Counted from the stretch's first letter, positions 24,701-33,453 are shown. The stretch: 35,996 nt of DNA from Alphaproteobacteria bacterium (GCA_021325525.1 JAJPHB010000066.1:1-35996); one strand, 5' to 3'. Notes: generated by a model from the sequence alone, not told the origin. Numbers and translations are program-made.

Positions 24701-25315
24701 ATGGATGTCGCAGTCGATCTGCGGATCGTGGAATTGCTCTCGGCGCGGCTCTGCCACGAGCTGGTGAGCCCGACGGGGGCCATCGCCAATGGCGTCGAGC
24801 TCCTCGGCGAGGACGATCCGGAATTCGCCCGCGAGGCGGTGGCGCTCATCGGCGAGAGCGCGCGCAAGGCCGGGCGGAGGCTGCAGTTCTACCGCTTCGC
24901 CTACGGCACCCTCTCGGGCGGCGGCACGGCCGGGCCGCCGCCGCGCGATCTCATCGCCGGCTTCCTCGCCGACGGCAAAGCGTCCTGCGTCTGGAGCGAG
25001 GCGGCGCTCGGCTTGCCGCTCGATTGGCTGAAGCTCGGCTGCAACATGCTGGTCCTCGCCGCCGAGGCGCTGCCGCGCGGCGGTGAGCTGCGCGTCGCCG
25101 TGCCGGAAGCGGGCGGCATCGCCGTGAGCGCGAGCGGCACCATCAACCTGACCGCCGAGGCGCGATCCGCGGTGGCGATGGAGACGCCGGTCGAGGCGCT
25201 CACCTCGCGCACCGTCCAGGGATATTTCACCGCTCTCCTGGCGCGCCGGCTCGGCGCCGTCCTCGCGGCGACGAGCGCCGGCGACGAGCTCGTCCTCAGC
25301 GCCGCCGCGGGCTGA
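24701..25315 (+). CDS. chpT: Histidine phosphotransferase ChpT
   Basis: A 204-aa phosphotransferase that passes phosphate from CckA to CtrA and CpdR. The DHp-like helix carries the phospho-accepting His19 in ARLCHELVSPTGAIANGVEL, the ChpT signature (R-L-C-H-E/D-L-x-S-P). The second helix includes AREAVALIGESARKAGRRLQ and FYRFAYGT; the C-terminal degenerate ATPase-like domain has LGCNMLVLAAEALPRGGELR and ends with ALTSRTVQGYFTALLARRLG. The ATG at 24701 is the first good start. CckA is not in the window, but its other partner CtrA is 6 kb away. Confidence 0.95.
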   Translation: MDVAVDLRIVELLSARLCHELVSPTGAIANGVELLGEDDPEFAREAVALIGESARKAGRRLQFYRFAYGTLSGGGTAGPPPRDLIAGFLADGKASCVWSEAALGLPLDWLKLGCNMLVLAAEALPRGGELRVAVPEAGGIAVSASGTINLTAEARSAVAMETPVEALTSRTVQGYFTALLARRLGAVLAATSAGDELVLSAAAG

Positions 25316-25331
25316 GCCCGGCTCCGGCGAA

Positions 25332-25358
25332 GCTGCGCAAACCAATGGGTTGCGCAGC
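25332..25358 (+). terminator. Strong hairpin after chpT
   Basis: GCTGCGCAA (25332-25340) pairs perfectly with TTGCGCAGC (25350-25358), and inner bases extend the stem. It begins 17 bp after the chpT stop and precedes the cheA promoter region. There is no T-run. It could instead be an operator, as it directly abuts a CtrA-like box. Confidence 0.5.
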
Positions 25359-25365
25359 CTTAGCG

Positions 25366-25380
25366 CTAACTGCTTCTTAA
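25366..25380 (+). promoter_or_regulatory. CtrA-like box upstream of cheA
   Basis: CTAACTGCTTCTTAA is CTAA-N7-TTAA, a 7/8 match to the CtrA consensus, 81 bp upstream of the cheA ATG. It suggests CtrA control of the whole cheA-W-Y-B-R operon. Confidence 0.55.
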
Positions 25381-25461
25381 TCGGTTCAGCCGCATTTTTC
25401 CTGGGTCCAGCGGCATCGTTTCTGCTGGTTGCGCATAACATCGCGGTACCCAGGGTCGGCC

Positions 25462-28065
25462 ATGGACGATCTTCTCAGCGAGTTCCTCACGGAAACGACC
25501 GAGAACCTGTCGGTTCTCGATCTCGAACTGGTCAAGCTCGAGCAGAATCCGGACGATCCGGCGCTCCTCGGCAACATCTTCCGCCTGGTCCACACGATCA
25601 AGGGCACCTGCGGCTTCCTCGGCCTGCCGCGGCTCGAATCGGTCGCCCACGCGGCCGAGAACGTGCTCGGCAAGATCCGGGACGGCGAGCTCGGCGTCAG
25701 CGCCCAGGCGATCAGCCTCATCCTCGAATCGCTCGACCGCGTCAAGACGATCATGGCGGCGCTCGAGGCGACCGAGACGGAGCCGGCGGGCGATGATGCC
25801 GATCTGATCGGCCGCCTCAACGATCTCGCGGCCGGCCGCGCCGCCGCCCCGGCCAGCGCGGCGCCGCCCGCGGCGGCGGCCCCCTCGGAAGCCGCGGCGG
25901 CCCCTGCCGCCGACATCGCCGCAGCCGCGCCCGCCGCCGAAAGCATCGAGTCCGAGCTGCCGAACGAGGAGAGCGAGGAGGCGCCGGCAGGAGCCGCCCG
26001 CCCATCCGAGGCCGGCAAGGAGCCGTCGGTCGCCGGGCAGACGATCCGCGTCAATGTCGACCTGCTCGAAAATCTCATGACGATGGTGAGCGAGCTCGTG
26101 CTCACCCGCAACCAGCTCATGCAGATCCTGCGCTCGCAGAAGGACAGCGAGTTCACGGCGCCGCTGCAGCGCCTCAGCCACGTCACGACCGAGCTGCAGG
26201 AGGGCGTCATGAAGACGCGCATGCAGCCGATCGGCAACGCCTGGGCGAAGCTGCCGCGCCTCGTCCGCGACCTCGCCCTCGAGCTCGGCAAGAAGCTCGA
26301 TTTGCGCATGCTCGGGGCCGAGACCGAGCTCGACCGCCAGGTCCTCGAGATGATCAAGGACCCGCTGACGCATATGGTGCGCAACTCCGCCGATCACGGG
26401 ATCGAGACGCCGGCCGAGCGCCTCAAGGCGGGCAAGCCCGAGCAGGGGACGATCACCCTCAACGCCTATCACGAGGGCGGCCATATCGTCATCGAGATCT
26501 CCGATGACGGGCGCGGCCTCGCCCTCGACAAGATCAGGAAGAAGGCGCTTTCCGCCGGCCTTGCGACGGAAGCCGAGCTGGCGGCCATGACCGACCAGCA
26601 GATTCAGCAATTCATCTTCCGCGCCGGCTTCTCGACGGCAAGCCAGGTGACGAGCGTCTCGGGGCGCGGCGTCGGCATGGATGTCGTGCGCACCAACATC
26701 GAGAAGATCGGCGGCACGATCGAGCTGAAGAGCGTCGCCGGCAAGGGCTCGTCCTTCATCATCAAGATTCCGCTCACCCTCGCCATCGTCTCGGCGCTCA
26801 TCGTCGAATGCGCGGGCGAGCGCTTCGCCATCCCGCAGATCAGCGTCGTCGAGCTGGTGCGCGCCGCCGAGAACTCCGAGAACCGCATCGAGCGCCTGCA
26901 CGACACGCCGGTGCTGCGCCTGCGCAACCGCCTGCTGCCGCTGGTGTCGCTGCAGGACCTCCTGCGCCTCGGCGCGCCCAGGGAGGCGAGCAGCGAGACT
27001 TTCATCGTCGTGGCACAGGTCGGCACCTACAGCTTCGGCATCATCGTCGACCGCGTCTTCGACACGGAGGAGATCGTCGTCAAGCCGGTCGCGCCCATCC
27101 TGCGCGACATCACCATGTTCTCGGGCAACACCATCCTCGGCGACGGCAGCGTCATCATGATCCTCGACCCGAACGGCATCGCCGCCGCGAGCGGCGAGAA
27201 GACGGTGGAGGAGGGCGGCGTCCGCGAGCAGGTGGCGGCGCGCGCCGAGAAGGGCGGCGAGAAGACGAGCCTTCTGCTCTTCCGCGCCGGAGGCGAGGGC
27301 CCCAAGGCGGTGCCGCTCGCCCTCGTCGCCCGGCTCGAAGAGGTCGAGCTGCAGAAGATCGAGGAGTCGAACGGCAAGCCGGTCGTGCAGTATCGCGGCA
27401 AGCTCATGCCGCTCGTCACCATCGACCCCGGCTATCGGCTCGGCAAGGAGGGCCGCCAGCCGGTTCTCGTTTTCGCCGATGGCGAGCGCAACATGGGCCT
27501 CGTCGTCGACGAAATTCTCGACATCGTCGAGGAGCAGCTCACGGTCGAGCTCGCGGCCGAGCGGCAGGGCTATATCGGCAGCGCCATCGTCGCCGGCAAG
27601 GCGACCGATGTCATCGATGCCGGCTATTTCCTCACCCTCGCCTTCGAGGATTGGTTCAGCCCCGAGGCGGAAGCCGAGGACGGCGGCAAGCGCGTCCTCG
27701 TCGTCGACGACTCGCCGTTCTTCCGCAACCTGCTGGCGCCGCTCCTCTCCGTCGCCGGCTATCGGGTGACAACAGTCGAATCGGCGGACCGCGCGCTCGG
27801 GCTCTGCGAGGCGGGCGAGGATTTCGACGTCATCATCAGCGACATCGAGATGCCGGGCATGAACGGCTTCCAATTCGCCGAGACGGTGCGCGGCTCGACG
27901 CGCTGGCAGAACACGCCCATCGTCGCCCTGTCCTCGCATACGACGCCGAAGGATCTGCATCGCGGCCGCGAGGCGGGCTTCGCCGACTATGTCGCGAAAT
28001 TCGATCGCGATGCGCTGCTCAATACGCTCTCCGAGACTCTGAGCCTGCAAAAAGGTGCCGCATGA
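25462..28065 (+). CDS. cheA: Hybrid chemotaxis kinase CheA with second CheW and receiver domains
   Basis: An 867-aa histidine kinase, longer than usual (about 650-690). Order: Hpt with His44 in RLVHTIKGTCGFLGL; a long Ala/Pro linker (about 120-190) with no evident CheY-binding P2 domain; dimerisation helices (LLENLMTMVSELVLTRNQLM); ATPase with N box (HMVRNSADHGIE), G1 (DDGRGL) and G2 (SGRGVGMDVV); a CheW-like P5; a second CheW-like domain (about 600-730); and a C-terminal receiver with VLVVDDSPFFR and phospho-acceptor DIEMPGMNG. The receiver may act as a phosphate sink. ATG 25462 (MDDLLSEF) is chosen over an upstream alternative at 25429. First of five coupled genes. Confidence 0.97.
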   Translation: MDDLLSEFLTETTENLSVLDLELVKLEQNPDDPALLGNIFRLVHTIKGTCGFLGLPRLESVAHAAENVLGKIRDGELGVSAQAISLILESLDRVKTIMAALEATETEPAGDDADLIGRLNDLAAGRAAAPASAAPPAAAAPSEAAAAPAADIAAAAPAAESIESELPNEESEEAPAGAARPSEAGKEPSVAGQTIRVNVDLLENLMTMVSELVLTRNQLMQILRSQKDSEFTAPLQRLSHVTTELQEGVMKTRMQPIGNAWAKLPRLVRDLALELGKKLDLRMLGAETELDRQVLEMIKDPLTHMVRNSADHGIETPAERLKAGKPEQGTITLNAYHEGGHIVIEISDDGRGLALDKIRKKALSAGLATEAELAAMTDQQIQQFIFRAGFSTASQVTSVSGRGVGMDVVRTNIEKIGGTIELKSVAGKGSSFIIKIPLTLAIVSALIVECAGERFAIPQISVVELVRAAENSENRIERLHDTPVLRLRNRLLPLVSLQDLLRLGAPREASSETFIVVAQVGTYSFGIIVDRVFDTEEIVVKPVAPILRDITMFSGNTILGDGSVIMILDPNGIAAASGEKTVEEGGVREQVAARAEKGGEKTSLLLFRAGGEGPKAVPLALVARLEEVELQKIEESNGKPVVQYRGKLMPLVTIDPGYRLGKEGRQPVLVFADGERNMGLVVDEILDIVEEQLTVELAAERQGYIGSAIVAGKATDVIDAGYFLTLAFEDWFSPEAEAEDGGKRVLVVDDSPFFRNLLAPLLSVAGYRVTTVESADRALGLCEAGEDFDVIISDIEMPGMNGFQFAETVRGSTRWQNTPIVALSSHTTPKDLHRGREAGFADYVAKFDRDALLNTLSETLSLQKGAA

Positions 28066-28553
28066 CCCACGATCTCGCCGATCCGCGCCGGACGAAAGCG
28101 GCGAATTCGAGCGAGGGAAGCGATTTCGTCTCGATCGTCATCGCCGATCAGCTCTTCGGCATCCCGGTCCTGCAGGTGCAGGACGTGCTGGGACCGCAGC
28201 GCATCACCCGCGTGCCGCTGGCGCCGCCCGAGGTGGCGGGCTCGCTCAACCTGCGCGGCCGCATTGTCACCGCGATCGACATCCGCACCCGCCTCGGCCT
28301 GCCCGAGCTCGCCGACGGTAAGTCGCGCATGAGCGTCGTCGTCGATCACGGCGGCGAGCTCTACAGCCTCATGGTCGACCAGGTCGGCGAGGTGCTGAGC
28401 CTCTCGCCCAGCGCCTTCGAACGCAATCCGGCGACGCTCGACCCGCGCTGGCGCGAGGTGTCGGCCGGCATCTACCGGCTCGACGGCTCGCTGCTCGTCG
28501 TCCTCGACGTCGCCCGCCTCCTCCTTCTCACCTCGCGTGCGGAAGCGGCTTGA
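28062..28553 (+). CDS. cheW: Chemotaxis coupling protein CheW
   Basis: A 163-aa CheW that links CheA to chemoreceptors. The SH3-like double barrel is recognisable from FVSIVIADQLFGIPVLQVQD, VPLAPPEVAGSLNLRGRIVT, AIDIRTRLGLP and SLMVDQVGEVLSLSPSAFE. The first 20 residues are a variable lead. The ATG overlaps the cheA stop by 4 bp (ATGA), so translation is probably coupled. No chemoreceptor gene is in this window. Confidence 0.95.
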   Translation: MTHDLADPRRTKAANSSEGSDFVSIVIADQLFGIPVLQVQDVLGPQRITRVPLAPPEVAGSLNLRGRIVTAIDIRTRLGLPELADGKSRMSVVVDHGGELYSLMVDQVGEVLSLSPSAFERNPATLDPRWREVSAGIYRLDGSLLVVLDVARLLLLTSRAEAA

Positions 28554-28590
28554 GGAGCGCGCCGGGCGCAATCAGAGGGAGCCTCGGGTC

Positions 28591-28956
28591 ATGAAATCCT
28601 GTCTCATCGTCGACGACTCCCGCGTCGTCCGCAAGGTGGCCCGCCGCATCCTCGAAGATCTCGCCTTCACCATCGAGGAGGCCGAAGACGGCAAGCTCGC
28701 GATGGAGGCGTGCCAGCGCAAGATGCCGGACGCCATCCTGCTCGACTGGAACATGCCGGTGATGAACGGCATCGATTTCCTGCGGGAATTGCGCCGCACG
28801 CCCGGCGGCGACGCGCCTGTCGTCGTCTTCTGCACGACCGAGAACGACATCAAGCACATCCAGGAGGCGGTCGGAGCCGGGGCCAACGAGTACATCATGA
28901 AGCCCTTCGACATCGACATCATCCAGGCGAAGTTCCAGCAGGTGGGCTTGCTGTGA
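28591..28956 (+). CDS. cheY: Chemotaxis response regulator CheY
   Basis: A 121-aa single receiver domain. The acidic pair is VDDS (Asp8, Asp9), the phospho-acceptor Asp52 lies in ILLDWNMPVMNGIDFL, the Thr switch is in VVFCTTEND and the Lys in YIMKPFDIDII. Phosphorylated CheY binds FliM/FliN to change rotor behaviour. ATG 28591 follows GAGGGAG. It is 37 bp after cheW and its stop overlaps cheB by 1 bp, so its stoichiometry is tied to the operon. Confidence 0.95.
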   Translation: MKSCLIVDDSRVVRKVARRILEDLAFTIEEAEDGKLAMEACQRKMPDAILLDWNMPVMNGIDFLRELRRTPGGDAPVVVFCTTENDIKHIQEAVGAGANEYIMKPFDIDIIQAKFQQVGLL

Positions 28957-30101
28957 TGGGTCCTTCGGCGCCGGCCGCCCCCGCCGCCTCGGCGGAGGGA
29001 CGGGCCGGCCAACCCTACCGGGTGATGGTGGTCGACGACAGCGCGGTCATCCGCGGCCTGCTGACGCGCGCCCTCGAGACCGATCCGCAGGTTCAGGTCG
29101 TGGCCTCGGTCAGCGACGGGCGCATGGCGCTCAACGCGCTGAAGCGCTACGACATCGAGGTCACGGTCCTCGATATCGAGATGCCGGTCATGGACGGGCT
29201 GACGGCGCTGCCGCAGCTCATCGCCGCCAAGCCGGACCTCAAAGTGATCATGGCGTCGACGCTGACGCGCCGCAACGCCGATATCAGCATGCGGGCGCTG
29301 GCCGCCGGCGCCGCCGATTACGTGACGAAGCCCGGCTCCTCGGCGCTGACGACGGCCGACGATTTCAAGCGCGAGCTGGTCGGGCAGGTGAAGGCGCTGG
29401 GCGAGGCGCGCCGGCGCGCCGCGGGCGGCGCCTTGCCGGCGCGACCCGCGCCCAACACGCCGGCGGCGCGGCCCTCATCGCCGCGCCCGATCACGCTGCG
29501 CAGCGATGCGGGCGCGCCCTTCGAGGCGCTCGCCATCGGCTCCTCGACCGGCGGTCCGCAGGCGCTCTTCCGCCTCCTCAGCGGCCTCAAAGGGCGGATC
29601 GCGGGGCCGATCTTCATCACCCAGCACATGCCGCCCACCTTCACGACAATCCTCGCCGAGCACATCACGCGCTCGACCGGCTGGCCGGCGGCCGAGGCGG
29701 TGGACCATGAGACCGTGCGGCCGGGCCGCGCCTATATCGCGCCCGGCGACTACCACATGGTCGTCGAAGGCACGGCCGGCGGCGACAAAACCGTTCGCCT
29801 CAGCAAGGAGCCGCCGGAGAATTTCTGCCGCCCCTCGGTCGATCCGATGCTGCGCAGCCTGGCCCGGCTCTACGGCCGCCGCCTGACCTGCGTCATCCTC
29901 ACCGGCATGGGGCAGGACGGCCTCAAAGGCGGCCAGGCGGTCGCCGCCGCCGGCGGCACGATGCTGGCGCAGGACGAGGCGACGAGCATCGTCTGGGGCA
30001 TGCCGGGCGCCGTCGCCCATGCCGGCCTCTGCAGCGCGGTCCTGCCGATCGGCGAGATCGCTCCCTATCTCTGCAAGCTCGCGATGCGGCCCGCGGCATG
30101 A
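28956..30101 (+). CDS. cheB: Protein-glutamate methylesterase/deamidase CheB
   Basis: A 381-aa response regulator with methylesterase output, which removes methyl groups from chemoreceptors for adaptation. The receiver has VMVVDDSAVIR and phospho-acceptor Asp73 in VLDIEMPVMDGLTAL. After an Ala/Pro linker the catalytic domain shows the Ser in AIGSSTGGPQAL, the His in FITQHMPPTFT and the Asp in LTGMGQDGL. ATG 28956 shares one base with the cheY stop (TGATG). A 19-residue Ala-rich N-terminal extension is present; it lacks obvious function. Confidence 0.96.
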   Translation: MGPSAPAAPAASAEGRAGQPYRVMVVDDSAVIRGLLTRALETDPQVQVVASVSDGRMALNALKRYDIEVTVLDIEMPVMDGLTALPQLIAAKPDLKVIMASTLTRRNADISMRALAAGAADYVTKPGSSALTTADDFKRELVGQVKALGEARRRAAGGALPARPAPNTPAARPSSPRPITLRSDAGAPFEALAIGSSTGGPQALFRLLSGLKGRIAGPIFITQHMPPTFTTILAEHITRSTGWPAAEAVDHETVRPGRAYIAPGDYHMVVEGTAGGDKTVRLSKEPPENFCRPSVDPMLRSLARLYGRRLTCVILTGMGQDGLKGGQAVAAAGGTMLAQDEATSIVWGMPGAVAHAGLCSAVLPIGEIAPYLCKLAMRPAA

Positions 30102-30943
30102 CCGGCGACGATTTCAACCTCATCAGCGGACTCCTCAAGGAGCGCTCGGGCCTCGTCCTCACGCCCGACAAGGCCTATCTGCTGGAGAGCCGCCTGCTGC
30201 CGGTGGCGCGGAAATGGAACCGCAAATCGCTGGCCGAGCTGGCGATGGCGCTGCGCGGCCGGCCTGAGCCGGCGCTGGTGCGCGACATCGTCGAGGCGAT
30301 GACCACCAACGAATCCTTCTTCTTTCGCGACATCAAGCCGTTCGAGCAGTTCAAGGCCTTCGTCCTGCCGCAGCTCCTGCGCACGCGCGCCGCGACGCGC
30401 AGCATCCGCATCTGGAGCGCTGCCTGCTCGAGCGGGCAGGAGCCCTACTCGCTCGCCATGATCCTCGCCGAGCAGCGCGCCCAGCTTCAGGGCTGGCGCG
30501 TCGAGATCGTGGCGACGGATCTCTCGACCGAAATCCTCGACAAGGCGCAGACCGGGCTCTATTCGCAATTCGAGGTGCAGCGCGGGCTGCCCATCCAGCT
30601 CCTCGTGAAGTACTTCAAGCAGCAGGGCGACCGCTGGCAGATCGACGAGGCGATCCGCGCCATGGTTCAGTTCCGGCCCTTCAACCTGCTCGACGACATG
30701 GCGCCGCTCGGCCGCTTCGACGTCGTCTTCTGCCGCAACGTGCTCATCTATTTCGACCAGCGGACGAAGGCGCTCGTGCTCGACCGCTTGAGCCGGCAGA
30801 TGGCGGCCGACGGCTATCTCTATCTCGGCGGCGCCGAGACCGTGCTCGGCATCACCGACAAGCTGGTGCCGCTGACCGAAAACCGCGGCATCTACGCCCT
30901 GGCGAGCGCGATGGCCCCGGCGGCGAAGCTGGCGGTGGGGTGA
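30098..30943 (+). CDS. cheR: Chemoreceptor methyltransferase CheR
   Basis: A 281-aa SAM-dependent methyltransferase that methylates receptor glutamates. The N-terminal helical domain ends with VEAMTTNESFFFRDIKPFEQ, typical of CheR; the SAM-binding motif is RIWSAACSSGQEPYSLAMI; and FDVVFCRNVLIYFDQRTKA is the conserved CheR segment near the C terminus. The ATG overlaps the cheB stop by 4 bp (ATGA). Last gene of the che operon. Confidence 0.97.
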   Translation: MTGDDFNLISGLLKERSGLVLTPDKAYLLESRLLPVARKWNRKSLAELAMALRGRPEPALVRDIVEAMTTNESFFFRDIKPFEQFKAFVLPQLLRTRAATRSIRIWSAACSSGQEPYSLAMILAEQRAQLQGWRVEIVATDLSTEILDKAQTGLYSQFEVQRGLPIQLLVKYFKQQGDRWQIDEAIRAMVQFRPFNLLDDMAPLGRFDVVFCRNVLIYFDQRTKALVLDRLSRQMAADGYLYLGGAETVLGITDKLVPLTENRGIYALASAMAPAAKLAVG

Positions 30944-30991
30944 AGGGACCCCCGAGATTTCTGGAAAGGGAACATCGTCGCTGCGCGCGTA

Positions 30992-31059
30992 GCGAAGCAG
31001 TCCAGGCGTCTCCCTGGATCGCTTCGCCGGAGCCTGTCCTCGGGCCGGCCTTCGGCCGG
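30992..31059. repeat. REP-like double hairpin between cheR and ctrA
   Basis: GCGAAGCAGTCCAGG (30992-31006) pairs with CCTGGATCGCTTCGC (31013-31027) at 13 of 15 positions; a second hairpin CCGGCC/GGCCGG follows (31045-31059). This AGCGAAGCAxTCCAGG type of unit recurs in many alphaproteobacterial genomes as a dispersed intergenic palindrome. It lies between convergent genes and may act as a bidirectional terminator. Confidence 0.55.
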
Positions 31060-31102
31060 ACCCGGGGGGCTCGCGATGACGATCTGGTCCCGAAAGAGGC
31101 CC

Positions 31103-31819
31103 TCAGGCCCGCATCGCCTGCTTGCCCTGCGCCATCTCGCCGGGCGCCGGGTCGCGCAGCACGTAGCCGCGGCCCCACACCGTCTCGATGTAGTTCTCGC
31201 CATTGGTGGCAACGGCGAGCTTCTTGCGCAGCTTGCAGACGAAGACGTCGATGATCTTGAGCTCGGGCTCGTCCATGCCGCCATAGAGATGGTTGAGGAA
31301 CATCTCCTTGGTGAGCGTCGTGCCCTTGCGCAGGCTCAGGAGCTCGAGAATGCCGTATTCCTTGCCGGTGAGGTGGAGCGGCTGCCCGTCCACCTCGACG
31401 ACGCGGCTGTCGAGATTGACCAGCAGCTTGCCGGTGCGGATCACCGATTCCGAATGGCCCTTGGCGCGCCGCACGATGGCCTGGATGCGGGCGATGAGCT
31501 CGCGGCGGTCGAAGGGCTTCGTCAGGAAGTCGTCGGCGCCGAAGCCAAGCCCCTTGATCTTGTGGTCGAGCTCGCCGAGACCCGAGAGGATGAGGATCGG
31601 CGTCCGGACGCGCGCGGCGCGCAGCCGGCGCAGCACTTCGTAGCCGTCGATATCCGGCAGCATCAAATCGAGAATGATGATGTCGTAATCATAGAGCTTG
31701 CCGATCTCGAGCCCGTCCTCGCCGAGATCGGTCGTGTCACAAATGAAACCCTCCGAACGGAGCATCAATTCGATGCTGGCCGCAGTGGCCGAATCATCCT
31801 CGACAAGAAGAACACGCAT
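31103..31819 (-). CDS. ctrA: Cell-cycle master regulator CtrA
   Basis: A 238-aa OmpR-type response regulator. The receiver begins [20 protein letters not shown] and the phospho-acceptor is Asp51 ([20 protein letters not shown]), exactly as in Caulobacter Ctr[21 protein letters not shown] is also canonical. The DNA-binding winged helix reads [20 protein letters not shown], then [20 protein letters not shown] and the recognition helix [10 protein letters not shown], also typical of CtrA. It controls flagellar, chemotaxis and division genes. A perfect CtrA box lies 74 bp upstream, so autoregulation is likely. The C terminus (QGKQAMRA) ends in Ala, compatible with ClpXP recognition, although not the AA of Caulobacter. 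Confidence 0.98.
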   Translation of the reverse strand: MRVLLVEDDSATAASIELMLRSEGFICDTTDLGEDGLEIGKLYDYDIIILDLMLPDIDGYEVLRRLRAARVRTPILILSGLGELDHKIKGLGFGADDFLTKPFDRRELIARIQAIVRRAKGHSESVIRTGKLLVNLDSRVVEVDGQPLHLTGKEYGILELLSLRKGTTLTKEMFLNHLYGGMDEPELKIIDVFVCKLRKKLAVATNGENYIETVWGRGYVLRDPAPGEMAQGKQAMRA

Positions 31820-31892
31820 ACCGACCTCCGCGTTTTACGGGAAGATCCCCAGCCGATCTTGCCGCGCTTTTAACCAGTGTTACTACGCCTGG

Positions 31893-31907
31893 TTAACAAG
31901 CAGTTAA
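31893..31907 (-). promoter_or_regulatory. Perfect CtrA box upstream of ctrA
   Basis: TTAACAAGCAGTTAA matches TTAA-N7-TTAA at all eight positions. It lies 74 bp upstream of the ctrA ATG. A further TTAA half site is at 31870-31873. It may serve ctrA autoregulation. Confidence 0.75.
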
Positions 31908-32009
31908 GTCGGCCGCAGAAGATGCGGCCAATCGCCACGGGTCGCGAGCGCGCCGCTCGAGGCGGGCGCCCGCCGCTCGGGTCGCGGGGCTCCCCGCCAA
32001 GGCCTTGGC

Positions 32010-32024
32010 TTAACCCACCTTTAA
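32010..32024 (+). promoter_or_regulatory. Perfect CtrA box upstream of fliI
   Basis: TTAACCCACCTTTAA is TTAA-N7-TTAA at all eight positions, 107 bp upstream of the fliI start. With the ctrA-proximal box it gives two perfect sites in one 312-bp divergent intergenic region, otherwise gene-free. Confidence 0.72.
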
Positions 32025-32131
32025 GCGCCGCTGCCGATGATGGCGGGGCGTCTCGCGGCTCGCCGCGATGCGCATGACATCTAAGTATCGATCGGCGCAA
32101 AGCAAGCGTCAGCACCCCCTCGGAGCCGTCG

Positions 32132-33453
32132 TTGAGTCTGCCGAACCTTCTGAGCGAGCTGGCGCAGATCCCCGACTGCCGGCGCTACGGCCGCGTCACC
32201 GCCGTGCTCGGCATGCTGCTCGAGCTGGGGGGCGCACCCGAGACCCTCGCCGTCGGCGGCCGCTGCGACGTTCTCGCCCGCTACGGCGGCAGGCTCCCTT
32301 GCGAAGTGATCGGCTTCCGCAACGGCCGCGCCCTGCTCATGCCCTTCGGCTCGACCGAGGGCGTCGGCCTCGGCTGCAAGGCCGAGGTCGCCAACACCAT
32401 TCCCGCCGTCTATCCGCATCCGGGCTGGCTCGGCCGCGTCGTCAACGCGCTCGGCGAGCCCATCGACGGCAAGGGGCCGCTGCCGCTGGGCAACGTCGCC
32501 TGCCCCCTGCGCAACCAGCCGCCGCCCGCCCACAGGCGCCAGCGCGTCCAGGGCAAGCTCGATCTCGGCGTCCGCGCCATCAACACCTTCCTCACCTGCT
32601 GCCGCGGCCAGCGCATGGGCATCTTCGCCGGCTCCGGCGTCGGCAAGTCGGTGCTGCTCTCGATGCTGGCGCGCTACACCGCTTCCGACGTCACGGTCAT
32701 CGGCCTCATCGGCGAGCGCGGCCGCGAGGTGCAGGAGTTCATCGCCGACGACCTCGGCCCCGAAGGCCTCGCGCACAGCGTCGTCGTCGTCGCCACCTCG
32801 GATGAATCGCCGCTGCTGCGGCGGCAGGCCGCCTATCTGACGCTCACCCTGTCGGAGTTCTTCCCGACGAGGGGCGCGACGTCCTCTGCCTCATGGACAG
32901 CGTCACGCGCTTTGCCATGGCGCAGCGCGAGATCGGCCTCTCGGCCGGGGAGCCGCCGGCGAGCAAGGGCTATACCCCGACGGTCTTCGCCGAGCTGCCG
33001 CGCCTTCTCGAACGCGCCGGCCCCGGATGCGGGGCGGGCAGCATCACCGGGCTCTTCACGGTGCTCGTCGAGGGCGACGACCACAACGAGCCGATCGCCG
33101 ATGCCGTACGCGGCATCCTCGATGGTCACATCGTGCTGGAGCGCGCCATCGCCGAGCGCGGCCGCTACCCGGCGATCAATGTGCTGCGCTCGATCTCGCG
33201 CACCATGCCCGGCTGCAACAGCGCCGAGGAGACGGCGCTGGTGACGGCGGCGCGGCGCCACCTCTCGACTTACGAGGACATGGCCGAGCTCATCCGCCTC
33301 GGCGCCTATCGCAAGGGCAGCGATGCCCAGGTCGACGAGGCGATCCAGCGCTATCCGGCCCTCGAAGCCTTCCTCGGCCAGCGCAAGGACGAGCGCGCCG
33401 AGCTCGCGAGCGGCTATGGCGAGCTCGCGAAAATTCTCGAGGCGTCCTCGTGA
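32132..33453 (+). CDS. fliI: Flagellar export ATPase FliI, frameshifted
   Basis: Two frames form one protein of about 440 aa, the normal FliI length. The first, from TTG 32132, has [39 protein letters not shown] and the Walker A loop [20 protein letters not shown]; it stays FliI-like to LTLTLSEFF. The second gives [20 protein letters not shown] with the Walker B Asp, [20 protein letters not shown] and [11 protein letters not shown], to a stop at 33453. One base is missing at 32864-32865 (TTC TTC CC GAC); inserting one restores [11 protein letters not shown]. FliI drives flagellar export with FliH. GGAG lies upstream of the TTG; no better start is in frame. Confidence 0.93.

Noticed and set aside
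25366-28050. An 894-codon minus-strand frame over cheA
   Set aside because: It is antisense to a clear CheA and its composition (Asp/Glu/Arg/Leu-rich, no motif) is that of a shadow frame.
30944-31102. Possible small gene between cheR and ctrA
   Set aside because: The stretch is dominated by two hairpins of a REP-like repeat; frames through it show no coding character.
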